Shown here piece after piece: positions 45,641 through 58,670 of a DNA stretch of 64,000 bases (positions are counted from its first letter, which is position 1; the number at the start of each line of letters is the position of its first letter). The position numbers and the translations under genes were made by a program. The notes under the pieces were generated by a model. The model had not been told where the DNA came from and made no database searches. It saw only the letters and a program-made list of their open reading frames with translations. The DNA lies in assembly GCF_048564905.1 (NCBI RefSeq), contig NC_133023.1, positions 92,073,878 to 92,137,877 of the forward strand, written 5' to 3'. This DNA comes from Vicugna pacos. Its lineage: Eukaryota > Chordata > Mammalia > Artiodactyla > Camelidae.

Positions 45641-48600
45641 AGTTTTAAATACAAAGTCTCTTCCCCAGTCACAATGGAATAAAACTCGAAATTAATAACA
45701 GAGGGAATACTGGGAAATTCACAAATATGTAAAAATAAAACCACATGCTCTTAAACAACCAATGGGTCAAAGCATAAATTACAAGGAAAATTAGAAAATG
45801 TCTTCAGACAACTGAAAACAAAAACAGAACATCCCAAAACTTACCTGATGCAGTGAAAGCAGTACCCAGAGGGAAACTTATAACTGTGAGGGGAAAGATC
45901 TGAAATCAATAACCTAATTTTACAACAGAAAAAGAAAACCACACTAAACCCAAAACAAACACAAAGAATTAAGTAATAAAAGTTAGAACAAAGATAAACA
46001 AAATAGAGAATAGAAAAATAGAATCAACACAACCCAGAGGTGATTCTTTTAATATATCCACAGAATTGAGAAACTTCTGAGGAAGAAAAAGAGAAAAACA
46101 CAAATAACTAAAATTTGAAATTAAAGAGGGAACAATAAAACACAACCTGAAAGAAAAAAGCATTGTAATAGAATATTATGAATAGCTGCATATCAACAAA
46201 TTAGATGACGTAAACGAAATAGACAAATCCATAGAAAAACACAAACTACCAAAACTGGTTCAAAAACAAATTTAAAAATCTGAGGATATCTATAACATGT
46301 AAATAGATTGAACCAATAATATAAAAACTACACACCAAAAGACGTGTAGGACCAGAAGTATTCAATGGTGAGTTTTCCAAACATTTAAAGAATTAACATT
46401 AATTCTTCTCAAATTATTCCAAAAAATAAAAGAGGAAGAAATACTTCCTAACTCATTTTGTAAGGCCCGCAATATACACTGATACTAAAGTCAGACATTG
46501 TAAGAAAACAATATATCAATATCCTTTATAAATATATATACAGAAGTCCTCAACAAAACACCAGCAACTGAATCCAGCAGCATATTAAAAGGATTATACA
46601 CCATGACCAAGTGGGATTTAACCAGGAACGCAAAGGTAGTTCAACATAAGAAATTCAATCATTGTAATACACTACATTAGTAGAATAAGGGGGAAATCAC
46701 ATGTGATTATTTTAATAGATGCAGAAAATTTGTCAACCTCCAACACCCTTTCATGGTAAAAACTCTCAACAAACTAGGAACAGAAGGAAAATTCCTCTAC
46801 ATGAAAAAGGAGAAATATGAAAAACTCACAGCTAACATCACATTCTATGGTAAAAGACAGAAAACTTTCCCTGTAAAACCGGGAACTGGACAAGTACGAA
46901 CAATTTTGCTATTTCTATTCATATTGTACTGGACGTTCCAACCAGAGCAATTAGGCACAAAAAGAAATAAAAGTTATCTAAATTGGACAGGATGAAATAA
47001 AACTATCTCTATACACAAGAGATATGATCTTAACAAAAAGAGATTCCTAAATAATCTGCAAGTACAAACTGAGCTAGTAAGAAAAGTAGCAGGGTACAAA
47101 TAAACACACAAATATTGGCTGCATACAATGGACAGTACATCCTAGCCAGAAACAATCTGGACGGAATATTAAGAAAACAATTCTATTTATGATAGCATCA
47201 AAATAACAAAATACTTAGAAGTAAATTTAACCAAGGAGGTGAAAGATTTATACACTGAAAACCACAAAACATTGCTGAAGTAAATTAATGGAAATACATG
47301 CCATGTTTATTGATTGAAAGACTCGATACAGTTAAGATGGAAATATACCCAAAATCAATCTGCAGGCTCCATGCAATCCTTATCAATATCCCAAAGGCCT
47401 TTGTTGCAGAAATGGGAAAGCCAATCCTAAAATTAGTACAAAATTTCAGGGGACTCAGAATAGTCAAAATAATCTTAGAAAAGAGCAAAGTTAGAGTTTC
47501 ATACTACCCTTGTTTCAAAAGTTACTGTTATTATTGATTTCCCTCACTTAAAAAAATCTTACTACTGCTACTTACTATAAAGCTACAATAATCATCCAAA
47601 GAGTATGGTACTGACATAAAGGTAGACATATAGATCAATGGAATATAATTAAGAATCCAAATAAACCCATATATCCATGGTCAACTGGTTTTTTAGCAAG
47701 GATATCAAAAGCATTCAATGGGGGAAAGAATAGTCTCTTCAACAAATGGTGTTGTGACAAGTGGATATCCACATTCAAAAGAATGAAATTTGACCCTTAT
47801 CTTAAACCATATACAAAAACTAACTCAAAATGGATCAAAGACTTAAATGTAAGAGCTAAAATTATAAACTCTTAGGAGAAAACATAGTGGTAAACCTTCA
47901 TGACTTTGGTTTTGGCAATGATTTTTAAAGTACAACACCAAAAGCACAAGCACCAAAAGCAAAATCAAGGTGGACATTAACAAATTAAATTCTTTGTGCA
48001 TCACAGGAAACTATTAAGAGAGTTAAAGGCAACCATGAAATGGGAGAAAATATTTTCAGATCTTATATCTGATAAAAGTAGTGGTATGCAGAATATATAA
48101 AGAACACTTAAAACTCAACAACAGAGAGACAAACAACCCAGTTTAAAAATGAGCAAAAGACTTGAATAGACATTTCTCTAAATAAAATACACAAATGTCC
48201 AACAAGCACATAAAAAGATGCTCAATGTTGTTAGTCATTAGGGAAAAGCAAGTCAAAACCATCATGAGAAATCACTTCCTGCACAGTAGGCTGGCCATGT
48301 AAACACTCAAAATAATTGAAAACAGGTTTTCAAACAAAAACTTATACATGAATGTTCACAGAAGCACTATTCATAATAGTCAAAATGTAGAAACAATCCA
48401 AATTTCTATCAGTGGATGAATGGATAAATAAATGCAGTATATCAATACAATGGAATACTATTCAGCCATAAAAAGGAAGTGCTGATACATGTTACCATAT
48501 GGGTTGGCCTTGAAAACATTGTGCTAAATGAATGAAGCCCAATGCACAAGACAACATATTATGTCATTCCGTATACATGAAATATCCAGAACTGGTAAAT

Positions 48601-48836
48601 CTACAGAGCTGGAAAGCAGATTAATGGTTGCCAGGGGCTGGTGGAAGGGGCAATGGAGAGTGACTGCTTGATGAGTTCGCATTTAGGGTAATGGAAAGGT
48701 CTGGTACTAGGTAAAGGTAATGGCTACACAACATTCTGAATGTACTTAATTCCACTGAATTGCACACATCAAAATGCTCAAAATGGTAAATTTGTTATGT
48801 GTATTTTACCACAATAAAAAGTTAAACAACATTATT
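45641..48836 (+). mobile_element. Old L1 from mid-ORF2 to 3' end (L1MB type)
   Basis: It starts in the linker between endonuclease and RT (AACCAATGGGTCAAAGCATA). It continues through RT DNA (CACCATGACCAAGTGGGATT) and the ORF2 end (AATGGATAAATAAATGCAGT), to a 3' UTR with AATGGTTGCCAGGGGCTGGT and TGTGTATTTTACCACAATAA. The RT active-site region is altered (near 47010-47030 it no longer reads ADD). No long open frame remains. Confidence 0.9.
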
Positions 48837-48869
48837 TCCACAAAAGACACTGATAAATAATCAAAAAGA

Positions 48870-49800
48870 CAAGCTACAGACCATAGAAAATATTTGCAAA
48901 TCTCATATCCAACAAAGCATATTCCATATCCAGAATATATAAAGTCTCTATGCTTAATAGTTCAAAATCAAAGAACCCAACTTAAAAAATGGCAAAGGAT
49001 TTGAGTAGACAACTTTACCAAAGAGGATACAAAGATGGCAAAAAAAAAGCACACAAAAGTATTTTTAATACCATTAACCATAAGAAATGAAAACAACAGT
49101 GAGATACTACTTTGTGCTTATTAGAATGGCTCACATGAAAATTACTAATACCAAATGCTGGCAAGGATACTGAGCTAGAGAAATTCTCATAGTTTGCTGG
49201 TGGGAATGCTTTAACATATATGGTATAACCACTCTGGAAAACAGTCTGGCAATTTCTTATGAAGTTAAACACGCACCTATGTATATCATAGCAATCCTTA
49301 TATTCACACACAACCCTGTACCTGAATATTTATAGCAGCTTTATTCATATTAGCTAAAAATTGGAAAAAGTTCAAATGTCCTTAAGTGAGTTAATGGAAG
49401 AACAAATTGTGGTAGGTACAACTATGCCATGGAATACTACTCAGCCATAAAAGGAACAAGCAACTGATACATACTACTTGGACAAATTTCAAAGGCACTA
49501 CATTGAGTAGAAGGCAATCTCAAATGGTTATATATATTATGATTCAATTTATATGACATTCTGGATTCTGAAAAAGGCAAAATTATAGGGATAGAGAACA
49601 GATCAGTAGTTTCCAGTGGTCAGGGGTGAGAAGAGGGTGTGATTATAAAGGGATAACACAAAGGAGTTTGGGGGAATGAAGAAATTGTTCTATATCTCGA
49701 TTGTAGTGACAGCTGTATGAATTACCTGTGTTAAAACTCACAGAAATGTACACCAAAAAGTCAACTTTACTGTATGACAAGTCAAAAATGAATTAAATTC
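48870..49800 (+). repeat. Old L1 ORF2 end plus 3' UTR (L1MC/L1ME type)
   Basis: AATATTTGCAAATCTCATAT, CCAAATGCTGGCAAGGATAC, ATACTACTCAGCCATAAAAG, ACAGATCAGTAGTTTCCAGT and GTACACCAAAAAGTCAACTT run in order. It is older than the element on its left. Confidence 0.88.
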
Positions 49801-51384
49801 AAAAAACAAAAAGGAAAAAAGAAAGCCTGTGCCTGGAATATTCAACTTCTAGGAATCAGTTTCACTCAAGAAATCAGTGAGGACCCAGCATGGTCTGAAA
49901 TATATGCTTCAGTCTTAAACTCAAATAAAAGAAAAATGGAAGACAAATAAAAGAAGATGGACTGATTTAAGCTGAAGGACAAGAAAAAAGTCTTTTTAAA
50001 AAGGCTGAGATCTTAGAAGATAGGCTAGGCACATATGTGTAGGGAAAATGAGAAATTTATAAAGGGAAAAGGATATACATCCAGGTCTAACTAGTGAGTC
50101 CATATTGAGAATAGACAAATCTTTGTTCTTCAAAGTCATGCTGGCTCCCTTCCATAGTCTTTACCTGGCAAGGCGAACTGGTTCTGAAGGACAGAGCTAG
50201 CTTAAAGAGAAACCAAGAGGATAATGCCTGCAGGGTTGGTATGCAAACACCCTAGCAGAGCCTCAAAGTTTCCTCAAAAATAATTCCTGAGCCAAGAAGC
50301 CCCAGGGCAGCAGAGTCTACTCTGCTAGTGTCTGCCAGCCTTTGCATGCTCAAGCGTATCCTTCGGTGCAATAGATATTCCATAGTTATGGGGTCCAAGA
50401 GGTCCTGCAATTTCTGCTACTCCTTTGAGTATGTTATATTCTCAACAAATCCTAACATAGCCACAATGTGTGTTACTAGTGCTGTAGCAACTTGCAACTA
50501 GCAACTCACATGACAACCATTTAAAAATTGGGAGACACCATCAAAGACAAAGGCAGTTGTAGGAAGTGATTTCAGAAAATCTGGACTGAATTCAGAGGAA
50601 AAGACAAAGAGGATCAGTATCAAATATCCCAAGAATTACTGTGTAAGTTTCAGGATGACAGAGGTTTTGCAGACAAGAAGAATTAATTGTCTGTATCCTA
50701 AAGAAATATGCCAGCAAAATTTATAGATTATGGCTTTAAGGAGAGGCAAAGCAAAGATGAATCATATTAAAAGGGATCCAGCCAAGGGCAGTAATAGAGC
50801 TTGGTTTTGACGGGAAAATATCTCCTGAGTGGTACTACGCAATTTAAGGAGGTAAAGGTGGACAAGATTTCTCTGTACAGTGGGTGCTTTTGGAAGAACC
50901 ATAATTTATCTTCCATATATCTCACTAATGGAGACCCCACAAGAGAGAACCTAGAAAAGTATGTTAAAAAAGTTTCTAGGTCAGAAAGCAAAGAGAAAGT
51001 AAAAGGAAGGAAGGCCCTCAGATCCAACACACAGAGAAGAAGAAAAGGAAGAAAACCCTAATAAGAAAATTCAAGTGTTAGAAATGTAGCTGAACCTTTC
51101 AGAGAAGACTAGAGAGAGAAATGCAAGACTTGACGCGTATGCTTCCACTGTTGCCGAAAAACATAGCAATTCAAAGCCTGGAACCTTCAAAATCTTAGGT
51201 ACCACAGGTAACATCATCATGGGAAATTTCTTCCATTCGAGTTTCTGTGCTATTTTCATCATACATGTCACTTCTACATATGTTACCCATCCCATTTTGC
51301 CACCATACATCCCATTTCCTTATTATTTTGTTTAAACCACCAAATATTTTTTAAAGAGTTTAAATAATAAGAAAACAAAAAATC
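49801..51384. other. Unique sequence, no gene seen
   Basis: No repeat or exon was recognised. A plus-strand frame of 86 codons (50801-51061) ends in a lysine- and arginine-rich stretch but resembles nothing known, and a frame on the opposite strand covers the same bases. Confidence 0.35.
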
Positions 51385-52318
51385 TTGAGTATTTACCCAT
51401 TCATTTGCTTTTTTTGGTGCTCTTCATTCCTTTGTGTAGACCCTTATTTCCATCTGGTGTCATTTTCCCTTCTGCCTGAAGGAAATTCTTTAACATGTCT
51501 TATAGTGTCAGTTCTGGGTTGATTTTGATCGATGGATTTTTTTTTCCCTCATTGTGGGTTGTGTTTTCCTGCTTCTCTGAACACCTGGTAGTATTTGATT
51601 GGATGCCAGACATTGTGAATTTTACCTTGTTGGGTGCTGTATATTCTTGCATTCCTATAAATATTGCTGAACTTTGGGGACACAGTTAAGTTACTTGGGG
51701 AACAGTTGCATCCTTTTGGGTCTCGCTTTTATGATTTGTTGGGCAGGTTCAGAGCAGTGTTTAGTTCAGAGCTAATTCTTCCCCTCTGTTGAGGCAAGAC
51801 CCTTCTGAGTACTCTACTCAATGACCTGTAAATTATGAAGTTTTCCAGTCTAACTGGTTGTGAAGAGGCATTATCCTGGCCCTGTGTGAGTGCCAAGCAC
51901 TGTTATTTCTAATCCTTTCAGGTGGTTCTTTCCTTGGCCTTGGTTATTTTTTGAATACGTATGTGCTGATAGGAATACTACTGAATACATGGGGGGACCC
52001 TTGGAAGATCTCCATCGCATTCTCTCTCTCCAGCTCTGTGCTCTCCACTGCTCTGCCCTGCCACTTCAACTCAGGAAGCCTGCCAGGCTCTGGCTGTGTT
52101 CCTCCTCCTGGTACCATCTGGAATCTCTCTCAAGGCAGTGAGTTAGCGCTATCTGGCTAACCTTGTTTCCCATATCTCAGGGATCTTTGTCCATTGTTGC
52201 CTGATACTCAGTGTGATGGAAAGCATTGTTTCATATATTTTGTGTGGTCTTTTAGCTGTTCCAACCAGGAGGGTAAATCAGAACTCCTTTACTCCACCTT
52301 GGTCAGAAGTTGAATTCC
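51385..52318 (-). repeat. Old L1M 5' UTR, reverse
   Basis: GGGTGCTGTATATTCTTGCA, ATTCCTATAAATATTGCTGA, GAGGCAAGACCCTTCTGAGT, CAGGTGGTTCTTTCCTTGGC and ACTCCTTTACTCCACCTTGG match the reverse complement of an L1M leader that I recall from many mammals. The terminal 'ccatcttggccag'-like end lies near 52295-52310 and marks the 5' end of the element. Confidence 0.75.
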
Positions 52319-52349
52319 CAAGGTTTTAAGCCTTGAGTTCAAAAACATT

Positions 52350-54075
52350 GACTTTTTTAAGTATCTACTATGTGCCATATACTACGGATGAAGTGAAGAA
52401 ACAGACAAAAATCCCTGTGCTTAGGCCTCAAGTAACTTATACTTTGGGAGAAGGATACAGAGAATGTTAATAAACAAGACAAATGAGTAAAATATATAGT
52501 GAGTCAGACTATAATAAGTGCTATGCAGGAACAAAGAATGGGGGAAAAGTGGTGGCATTTTGGATGGGGTGGTCAGGGAAAGGCTTACTGAGTGGGTGAT
52601 ACTTGAGCAAAGATCTGAAGGAGATGAGAAAGCAAGCCATGAAGATATCTGGGAGAAGAGTGGCCCAGGAAGAGGGAACAACCAGTGCAAATGCCCTGAG
52701 GCAAGGCCTCAGGAGTTTGAGGAACAGCAACGTATCCTGTGTTGCTGGAGAGGAGTAAGCAAAGGGAGGACCAGTAGGAAACGAGGGCAGAGGGGGTAAC
52801 AGGGATCCCGATCATGCAGGCCTTGAAGTGGAGAGATGGCTTTGTCTTTCTTTGTCATTTACGCTGAGAGTGACAGAAAGCCATCGGAGGGTTTGAGCAG
52901 AGGAGGGACATGACATCATTTAAGTTTTAACAAGATCACTCTGGCTACTATGTGGAAATAAGTGCTAGGGTCAAGATGAGGGACAAAGGAAAAAGAATAA
53001 AGAGAGACTAATAGGGTACGGCAATGATGCGGGAAAGAAATGGTGCCTCCCACTAGAGGGAGAGCAGCACAGGTGGTGAGAAGGGACTGGATTATGATGT
53101 CATTTGAAGGTAGAGCCAATAAGATTTGCTAATGGACCTTTTTTTTTTTTTTTAGATTGTAAGAGAAAGACAGGAATCAAGGATGACTTCAAAGCATAAG
53201 GGGCCTCAACAACTCTAGGAATGGAGTTGCTATTCCTGTGGAGGAATGCTATTATTGAAATAGAGAAGACTAGGAAAAGGAGTTTTTAGGGGGGGAGATC
53301 ACGCATTCCAGACATGCTAAGTCTGAGCTGTCAATTAGACATCCAAGTGGAGATATCTAGTGAGTGGTTGGATATATGAGTGTAGAGTTCCATAGAGAGG
53401 TCCAGACTGGAGACAGAAACATATGAGTACCAGCATGAGTGTAGCACTTCTAAAAGAGAAGAGGTCCCAAGATACTGCAATGCTTAGGGGTCAGGAAGGT
53501 AAGGTAAAAATAGCAAAGGTGTTTGAGATAGAACAGCTAGAGAGGTAGAATGTGGAGAGGGCAGTACACGAAGGAAGTGGAGAGGGGGTTTTTATTTTGT
53601 TATGTTTTTAGGATAAGAGAACTGTTTGAGTGTGGGAAAGCTCCAGTAAAGACAGGGGAAAAAATGATAATGTAGGAGCATGAAGAATTGTGGAGTAATA
53701 TCCTTCAACAGGGGACAGGGCATTGGCTCTGGTGTAGAAAGAGAACACCTTTGCAAGGAGCAGGGGCGGTGCATCCATAGTAACAGGAAAGAAGGCAAGA
53801 GGGTAATGGGCACAGCTGCCAGCAAGTGGGTAAATATAATCATAGCTTACAAAAAAGCTCTTATGAGTGCTTCTACCTTCTCAGTGAAACAGTGAGATGT
53901 TGCAGTTTGAGGAAAGAGGACAAGGTATGAAAAAGTTATCTAGGAGAATGGAAGAGGGAGATATATTCTAATTGGCAGCAGCAGTTAAGGGCCTGCCTAT
54001 GGTTCATTGCCATGAATATAAAGTGAGATAACTCCCCAGGGTTGTTTTTCTCCAGCCATGCCCATCCAGGTTTCA
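52350..54075 (+). repeat. Long ancient mammalian repeat, family not named
   Basis: Over about 1.7 kb the order matches a repeat widely seen in mammalian DNA. Landmarks are TGGTCAGGGAAAGGCTTACT, GAGCAAAGATCTGAAGGAGA, AAATGCCCTGAGGCAAGGCC, AAGCCATCGGAGGGTTTGAG, AAGGTAGAGCCAATAAGATT, GAATCAAGGATGACTTCAAA, AGACATCCAAGTGGAGATAT and TTTCTCCAGCCATGCCCATC. It shows no coding capacity and I cannot assign it to a class. It is probably diverged by 20 percent or more. Confidence 0.6.
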
Positions 54076-55109
54076 GGCTATATATAATTAATGTATGGTT
54101 CTTAACCTTTTCTGGGAGCAAAAAAAAAAAAATCGACATCGCCCACCATTAATCTCTTACTGGATACCCCCCAGTAAGAAGTGGTACTGGGAAAGCAGCT
54201 TCACAAAGGAGAAGCTCTCAACAGGCCACTGATCTCCTTTCCCAAAGGGGAGGGCTATATCCCTGGGTGGCTATGTGCTTAGCAGTTAAGAGAGCAAAAA
54301 GCTAGGGAAAGGGGGGGCACTTAATCTCCCACCACTCAGGGCTCCATGTGAAGAGATTTTTTAATCATGCCTGGCCTCATTCCTCACTTCTTACTCATTG
54401 CTCCCCGTTGGAGCAGGAACATAATTGGTGAGCTTCGATGACTAACCTGGGCACCTTGGCCTTGATGTCCTCTTCTTTTCTCTTCTGAGATCTGCCTGCC
54501 TGCACAGGGAGGGGCTTTCTGGAATGCTTGCTGCACTTTCCCATAGGAACGTGAAGGACAGTTTCAATTAAGGGCAAGGAAGGTAGCATTGGTAAGGTCC
54601 TCAGACCTCAGCTAGCTTCTCCCATCAGCGTATGAGCAGTAAAGCTGATTATTTTGATTGCCGTTTGCCTGACCCTCCACTCTCTCTCTCTCCATTGGTT
54701 CTAACCTCAGATAGGAAGCATAGAGATATTTTTAGTTCCCTCAACCCCCAATACAGGTGGTTGCATTGTTCAAAATAAAACTGATTATTTAAAGCAATGG
54801 GAAGTAGAACCATATATTGCAAGACCATATAGCCATATGAAAAAGTGGAAAATTACAAATCTGCCTGAAACACAGTAAGTGCTCATTAAATGTGTGTTGA
54901 ATGGATTTTTCTGGACTCTGTAGACTACAGAGGTACACAGTCCAACGAGTTCAAGATCTACTATAAGCCTCGTTTTGGCTATGAACAAAGATTTGGGGGT
55001 AAATTTTTACTTCACCACTAGAATTTCATTGCAAATAAAGGTTATAAAGCATTTTTCCACAACCCCACTTTATAAAACAGGCTGGCACCTAATAAATAAT
55101 CAGCTATAC
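54076..55109. other. Mostly unique sequence
   Basis: It contains an A run near 54121-54132 next to a phrase like a hAT end (TATGGTTCTTAACCTTTTCT) and a CT run near 54679. A short L2/MIR tail lies at 54866-54905. No exon was recognised. Confidence 0.35.
54866..54905 (+). repeat. L2/MIR 3' end fragment
   Basis: CCTGAAACACAGTAAGTGCT and CATTAAATGTGTGTTGAATG follow the shared L2/MIR tail 'cctggcacatagtaggtgctcaataaatgtttgttgaatg'. Confidence 0.65.
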
Positions 55110-55325
55110 CCTCACACTGTTTTCAGTGAGTCACATATATTATCTCATTTAATTCCCACAACAACCACATGAGGCAGGTACTATTATCATCACTAGTTTA
55201 GAAGTGAAGGAACCCAGGCAAAGTTAATTAACTTGCCTAAGATCAGACAGCTCATAAGATGGTAGAGCAGAAATTCAAACTCAGGAAATCTGATTCCAGA
55301 ACTGCCTTCTTAACCATTAAATTAC
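55110..55325 (-). repeat. MIR SINE
   Basis: TATCTCATTTAATTCCCACA, CATGAGGCAGGTACTATTAT, AACTTGCCTAAGATCAGACA and AACTCAGGAAATCTGATTCC give a nearly complete reverse MIR. Confidence 0.92.
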
Positions 55326-55995
55326 ACTGTCCAATAGTCAGAAATTGAGCAGGCAATATGTGTTTCCTATTTGTAGCAAAAGCACCAAAGCACATACCAT
55401 GGGGAATTACTGAAATCCATAGAAACAAGCCCTGGTTTTTTTTATGGCATTCATGATCTGCTCTAAGCAACAAAAATGTACATTCCATAGATAATGAAAC
55501 TACGTAAGTGTATCTGCTGACACTCACTCTGTAGTTCCTAGTTGGATAGTCCCAGAAATCAAAATTCTTGAAATGGATCTAAGGGAGACTCTAACCTCTC
55601 ACCTTTAGTCAATAAAGTGAATCCTGGTCTCCCAAATTGATACACACCAGGGACTGAGAGAGCAAATACTAATCTTAGGGTTTTGGCCAGCTGAAAATGG
55701 AATATACTGGACTGTATGTCAGAAAACAGATTTATTGAAGTAAGAATCCTGCTAATGCTGCTGGGTCCATGGCCAGATGCTCCCAGAAGATAATCTTGTG
55801 ATCTGGAGCACGGCATGTCCTTTTCACTTTCCAGCACGAATGGAAGACGCCTTACTCTGTCTCCAGACATTGCCTGGGCAGTGGCATCACCGTGCTCATT
55901 TAAAACACTCCATTGATAGTAATTTGTGACCACACAGAGAAGGGACTAAAGAAGGAATGGAGATGAGGAGGAAACTAATAATTGCTGCATTCTAG

Positions 55996-56190
55996 CACTG
56001 TGCTAGGTGTTTTTTTTCCCCCAGGCTCTCTCATTTAATGAAGTGGGTTTGATCTGCAATCTATAGAAAAGGAAACTGAGCATGAGACGTTAATTGATTT
56101 GCCCAGGGTCATTCAGCCACCAAGTAGCAGAGATGTAAATGAAATCTGCTTTTATCTGTTTCAAAGCCTATATGTTCTTAACATTGTCTC
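55996..56190 (-). repeat. MIR SINE
   Basis: AGCACTGTGCTAGGTGTTTT, GAAAAGGAAACTGAGCATGA, TTGATTTGCCCAGGGTCATT and CACCAAGTAGCAGAGATG run in reverse MIR order. A second MIR-like scrap (GAAATTGAGGCCCCGGGCAA, GAGGTCACAGG) follows at about 56235-56290. Confidence 0.85.
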
Positions 56191-57985
56191 TTCAAAGGAG
56201 CCTGCGACCTAAATACGTCCAATGCCTTTATTTTAAAAATGCAGAAATTGAGGCCCCGGGCAAGAATTACCTCGCCCGAGGTCACAGGTTTCACTAACTC
56301 TCCTGTGGGTGCTCTTTAAGGAAGCAGAGTGAGGACGTGGCCAATTCCTGCGGGGCCCAACACAGTAGGAAATTCTGCTGTCTCCTTCAGAGGGCGCACG
56401 TCACCCTCCTCGGCCACTGGGGCAGAGTGGAAACATGAGCAGTATCTGGGCGCCCTTTGGAAACAGCTTTGCACAGCATCGTGATGAACACTTTCCATGT
56501 GTGACTCATAGGCCAGTCTTATTTTCCCATTTTCTGAGGAGAAAAAGACACTGTGTGGCTTGAACCAAATTTTAACTAGAGAGTCCTGTTTAAACTGAAT
56601 TCCAAGCTATGGGCAGTTCTGAGAGACCAGTGGGATGAAGGTCTAAGCTGGCCATCACTCCCAGCCTGGGAGAGACAGGAACAGAACCATCCCTCACCCT
56701 ACTCCAAGTCAAGCTGTTTCTTGCAAATGCTTGGTGTGGGCCTTGCTGGACTATTTCTTGGGATTGTTGAACTCTCTGGAAATGGATGTAGGACAAAGAT
56801 TGTTTCAAATTTAGGCCAAGAGAATTTTAGGCTCCTCGTGAGAAACAGGCTAGGTCTCAGTGCTGATCAGTATCCATGGCTCCTTATAGAAAATCCTGGG
56901 ATTTAAGTTATTTAGGGACCAAGCAGATACCATGGTCCCCATTACATCTAACAGGAAGTGGACATATAGACTTTACAGTCAGTGACTTAAGATACATTTA
57001 CTGGGTGTCCCCTTGGTGCCAAGATCCATATTAGCAGGCTGGGGTTATATGACAGTGGCTGTCACAGATGTACCCCCATTCTACACATGGAACTTTCCAT
57101 GTAGCGTGCTTATCACCACAAAGGCAGCTAAACAGCCCCCTCTGGGAAGGATGATGGAGACAAGATGACTGAACTCAGTGCAGACCATGCCAGAGAGAAA
57201 CTGAGGTCACATCACACCATCAAGGACTTGATTCAGGCTGGAATGACTGGGAGAAGCAATGAGCGAGGGGCAGTTCAGAAAGGCCTTTGAAGAGGAAGTG
57301 GCTTCTGTAGGCAACTCTGGCAGGTTAAGAGGAAGACTCTAAGGAGAGACTGGTTAAGAGATGCTGCAGAAGCTTTGGAAGGACACAACTGCAGAACTGA
57401 GTTTAGCTGCCTGCCTAGGGAGCAGCCTTAGACTGAAACTCAAGGGTTATGGCTGAGGCTGGCCTAAGAAGAAAGGATGGAGAGTCCCTGAAATTAGGAG
57501 TAAGGAACAGCCCACCAGTGGGGATGGGAGGGCTGGAGCTAAGTGAAGAGAACAGAAAATCTATGGTCGGAAGCTGATCAGTGTGACCTGAGCTAAACTG
57601 AGGGAAATCAAGAGACACAGTTGTCACTTGCTTGAATGGGTTTCCTGTGTTATACTGTCCCTCTGACTCAGAGTAGCAAAGAAGACTGTCTTCCTTGTAG
57701 TGTCAGGATACAGACAGAGGCTATGAAGATGAGAAAGAGGTCAAAGTCCAAAGCTATGTGGTCTTCTGTGGAGCAACCTCTGTGACCTTGAGTGGTGGCT
57801 AGAAGACCCTATCAGCAGGTGCCCTAGGTATAGGCAATACGGGTACATCTGAGGCAGGGAGGCAGGCCTTGGCTGTCAGGTCATCCCAATACTACTGAGA
57901 CGGGGCATTACATTGCTTCACCTGCCCCAGGCTGATTTTGAAATACACTATCACAACTGGAGGGGTCGTTATAAACCTACTAGAA
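56191..57985. other. Mostly unique sequence
   Basis: Apart from the MIR-like scrap near 56235-56290 and a weak L2-like phrase near 56995-57040, no repeat was recognised. Open frames are no longer than about 72 codons. Confidence 0.35.
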
Positions 57986-58265
57986 CAGTGGTTCTTAACC
58001 TAGTGCTTCTTTTTAATAAGAAAAAAATCAACTCTTCCCATTATCCTGGAAAACAAGTGATTCAACCCGCCTACACACGCATTTGAAAAATATAAAAATA
58101 ATGTCCTGTGATGTAAAAGAGGAAAAGAAGGGAAAGTGATTTATTATAAAACAATATTTATTTCTATATGTAAAAGCTTGGGCAGAAATACCCAAAAAGA
58201 CAAGCCTGTCCCAACAAATTCCCAAAACATCTAGAGGGCAAGACTAGCCCTGTTGAGAACGTCTG
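57986..58265. mobile_element. hAT-like MITE, 280 bp
   Basis: The left end CAGTGGTTCTTAAC and the reverse complement of the right end, CAGACGTTCTCAAC, agree at 11 of 14 positions, as in hAT-Charlie elements. The eight flanking bases on each side (TACTAGAA, CACTGGCC) agree at four positions, an eroded duplication at best. The interior is AT-rich with no open frame. I do not assign a subfamily. Confidence 0.6.
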
Positions 58266-58454
58266 CACTGGCCTCAGTACCCACATGGGCAAACTGGATC
58301 CCGGAGAAAAGAAGGATCAAATCATGTTGCTATTCTTTTGTTGGATCATAGCAGGCTTTCAGGGAGCTCCACCTGGAAGTTTCCAATCAGAAATGTTTTG
58401 GAACTCCAAGCCTGGTACCAGGAAACTCGTGCTCATTTTGGTAAGCCTTGCTAC

Positions 58455-58670
58455 GATACAGCACAGTGATTAAAAGCAGGGGTCTGAAGTCAACATCTTG
58501 GTATCTGGGCTGCCACTCAGCAGTTATGTGACCCTGCGCCAGATCCTTACCCTCTCTGACTCCTCTGTTTTCGCAGGTGTAAACTGGAGATAGGCTCATA
58601 CCTACTGCACAGCATTAGTACGATGTAATGAAGAGGCCTGGTGTACAATAAGCCCCAAGAAGTGGTGTGA
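58455..58670 (+). repeat. MIR SINE
   Basis: CAGCACAGTGATTAAAAGCA, GGTCTGAAGTCAACATCTTG, CAGTTATGTGACCCTGCGCC and TACCCTCTCTGACTCC follow the MIR order from its 5' end. The 3' part is diverged. Confidence 0.88.

Noticed and set aside
54090-54170. hAT-like end phrase next to an A run
   Set aside because: Only one end is visible and no matching inverted end was found nearby.
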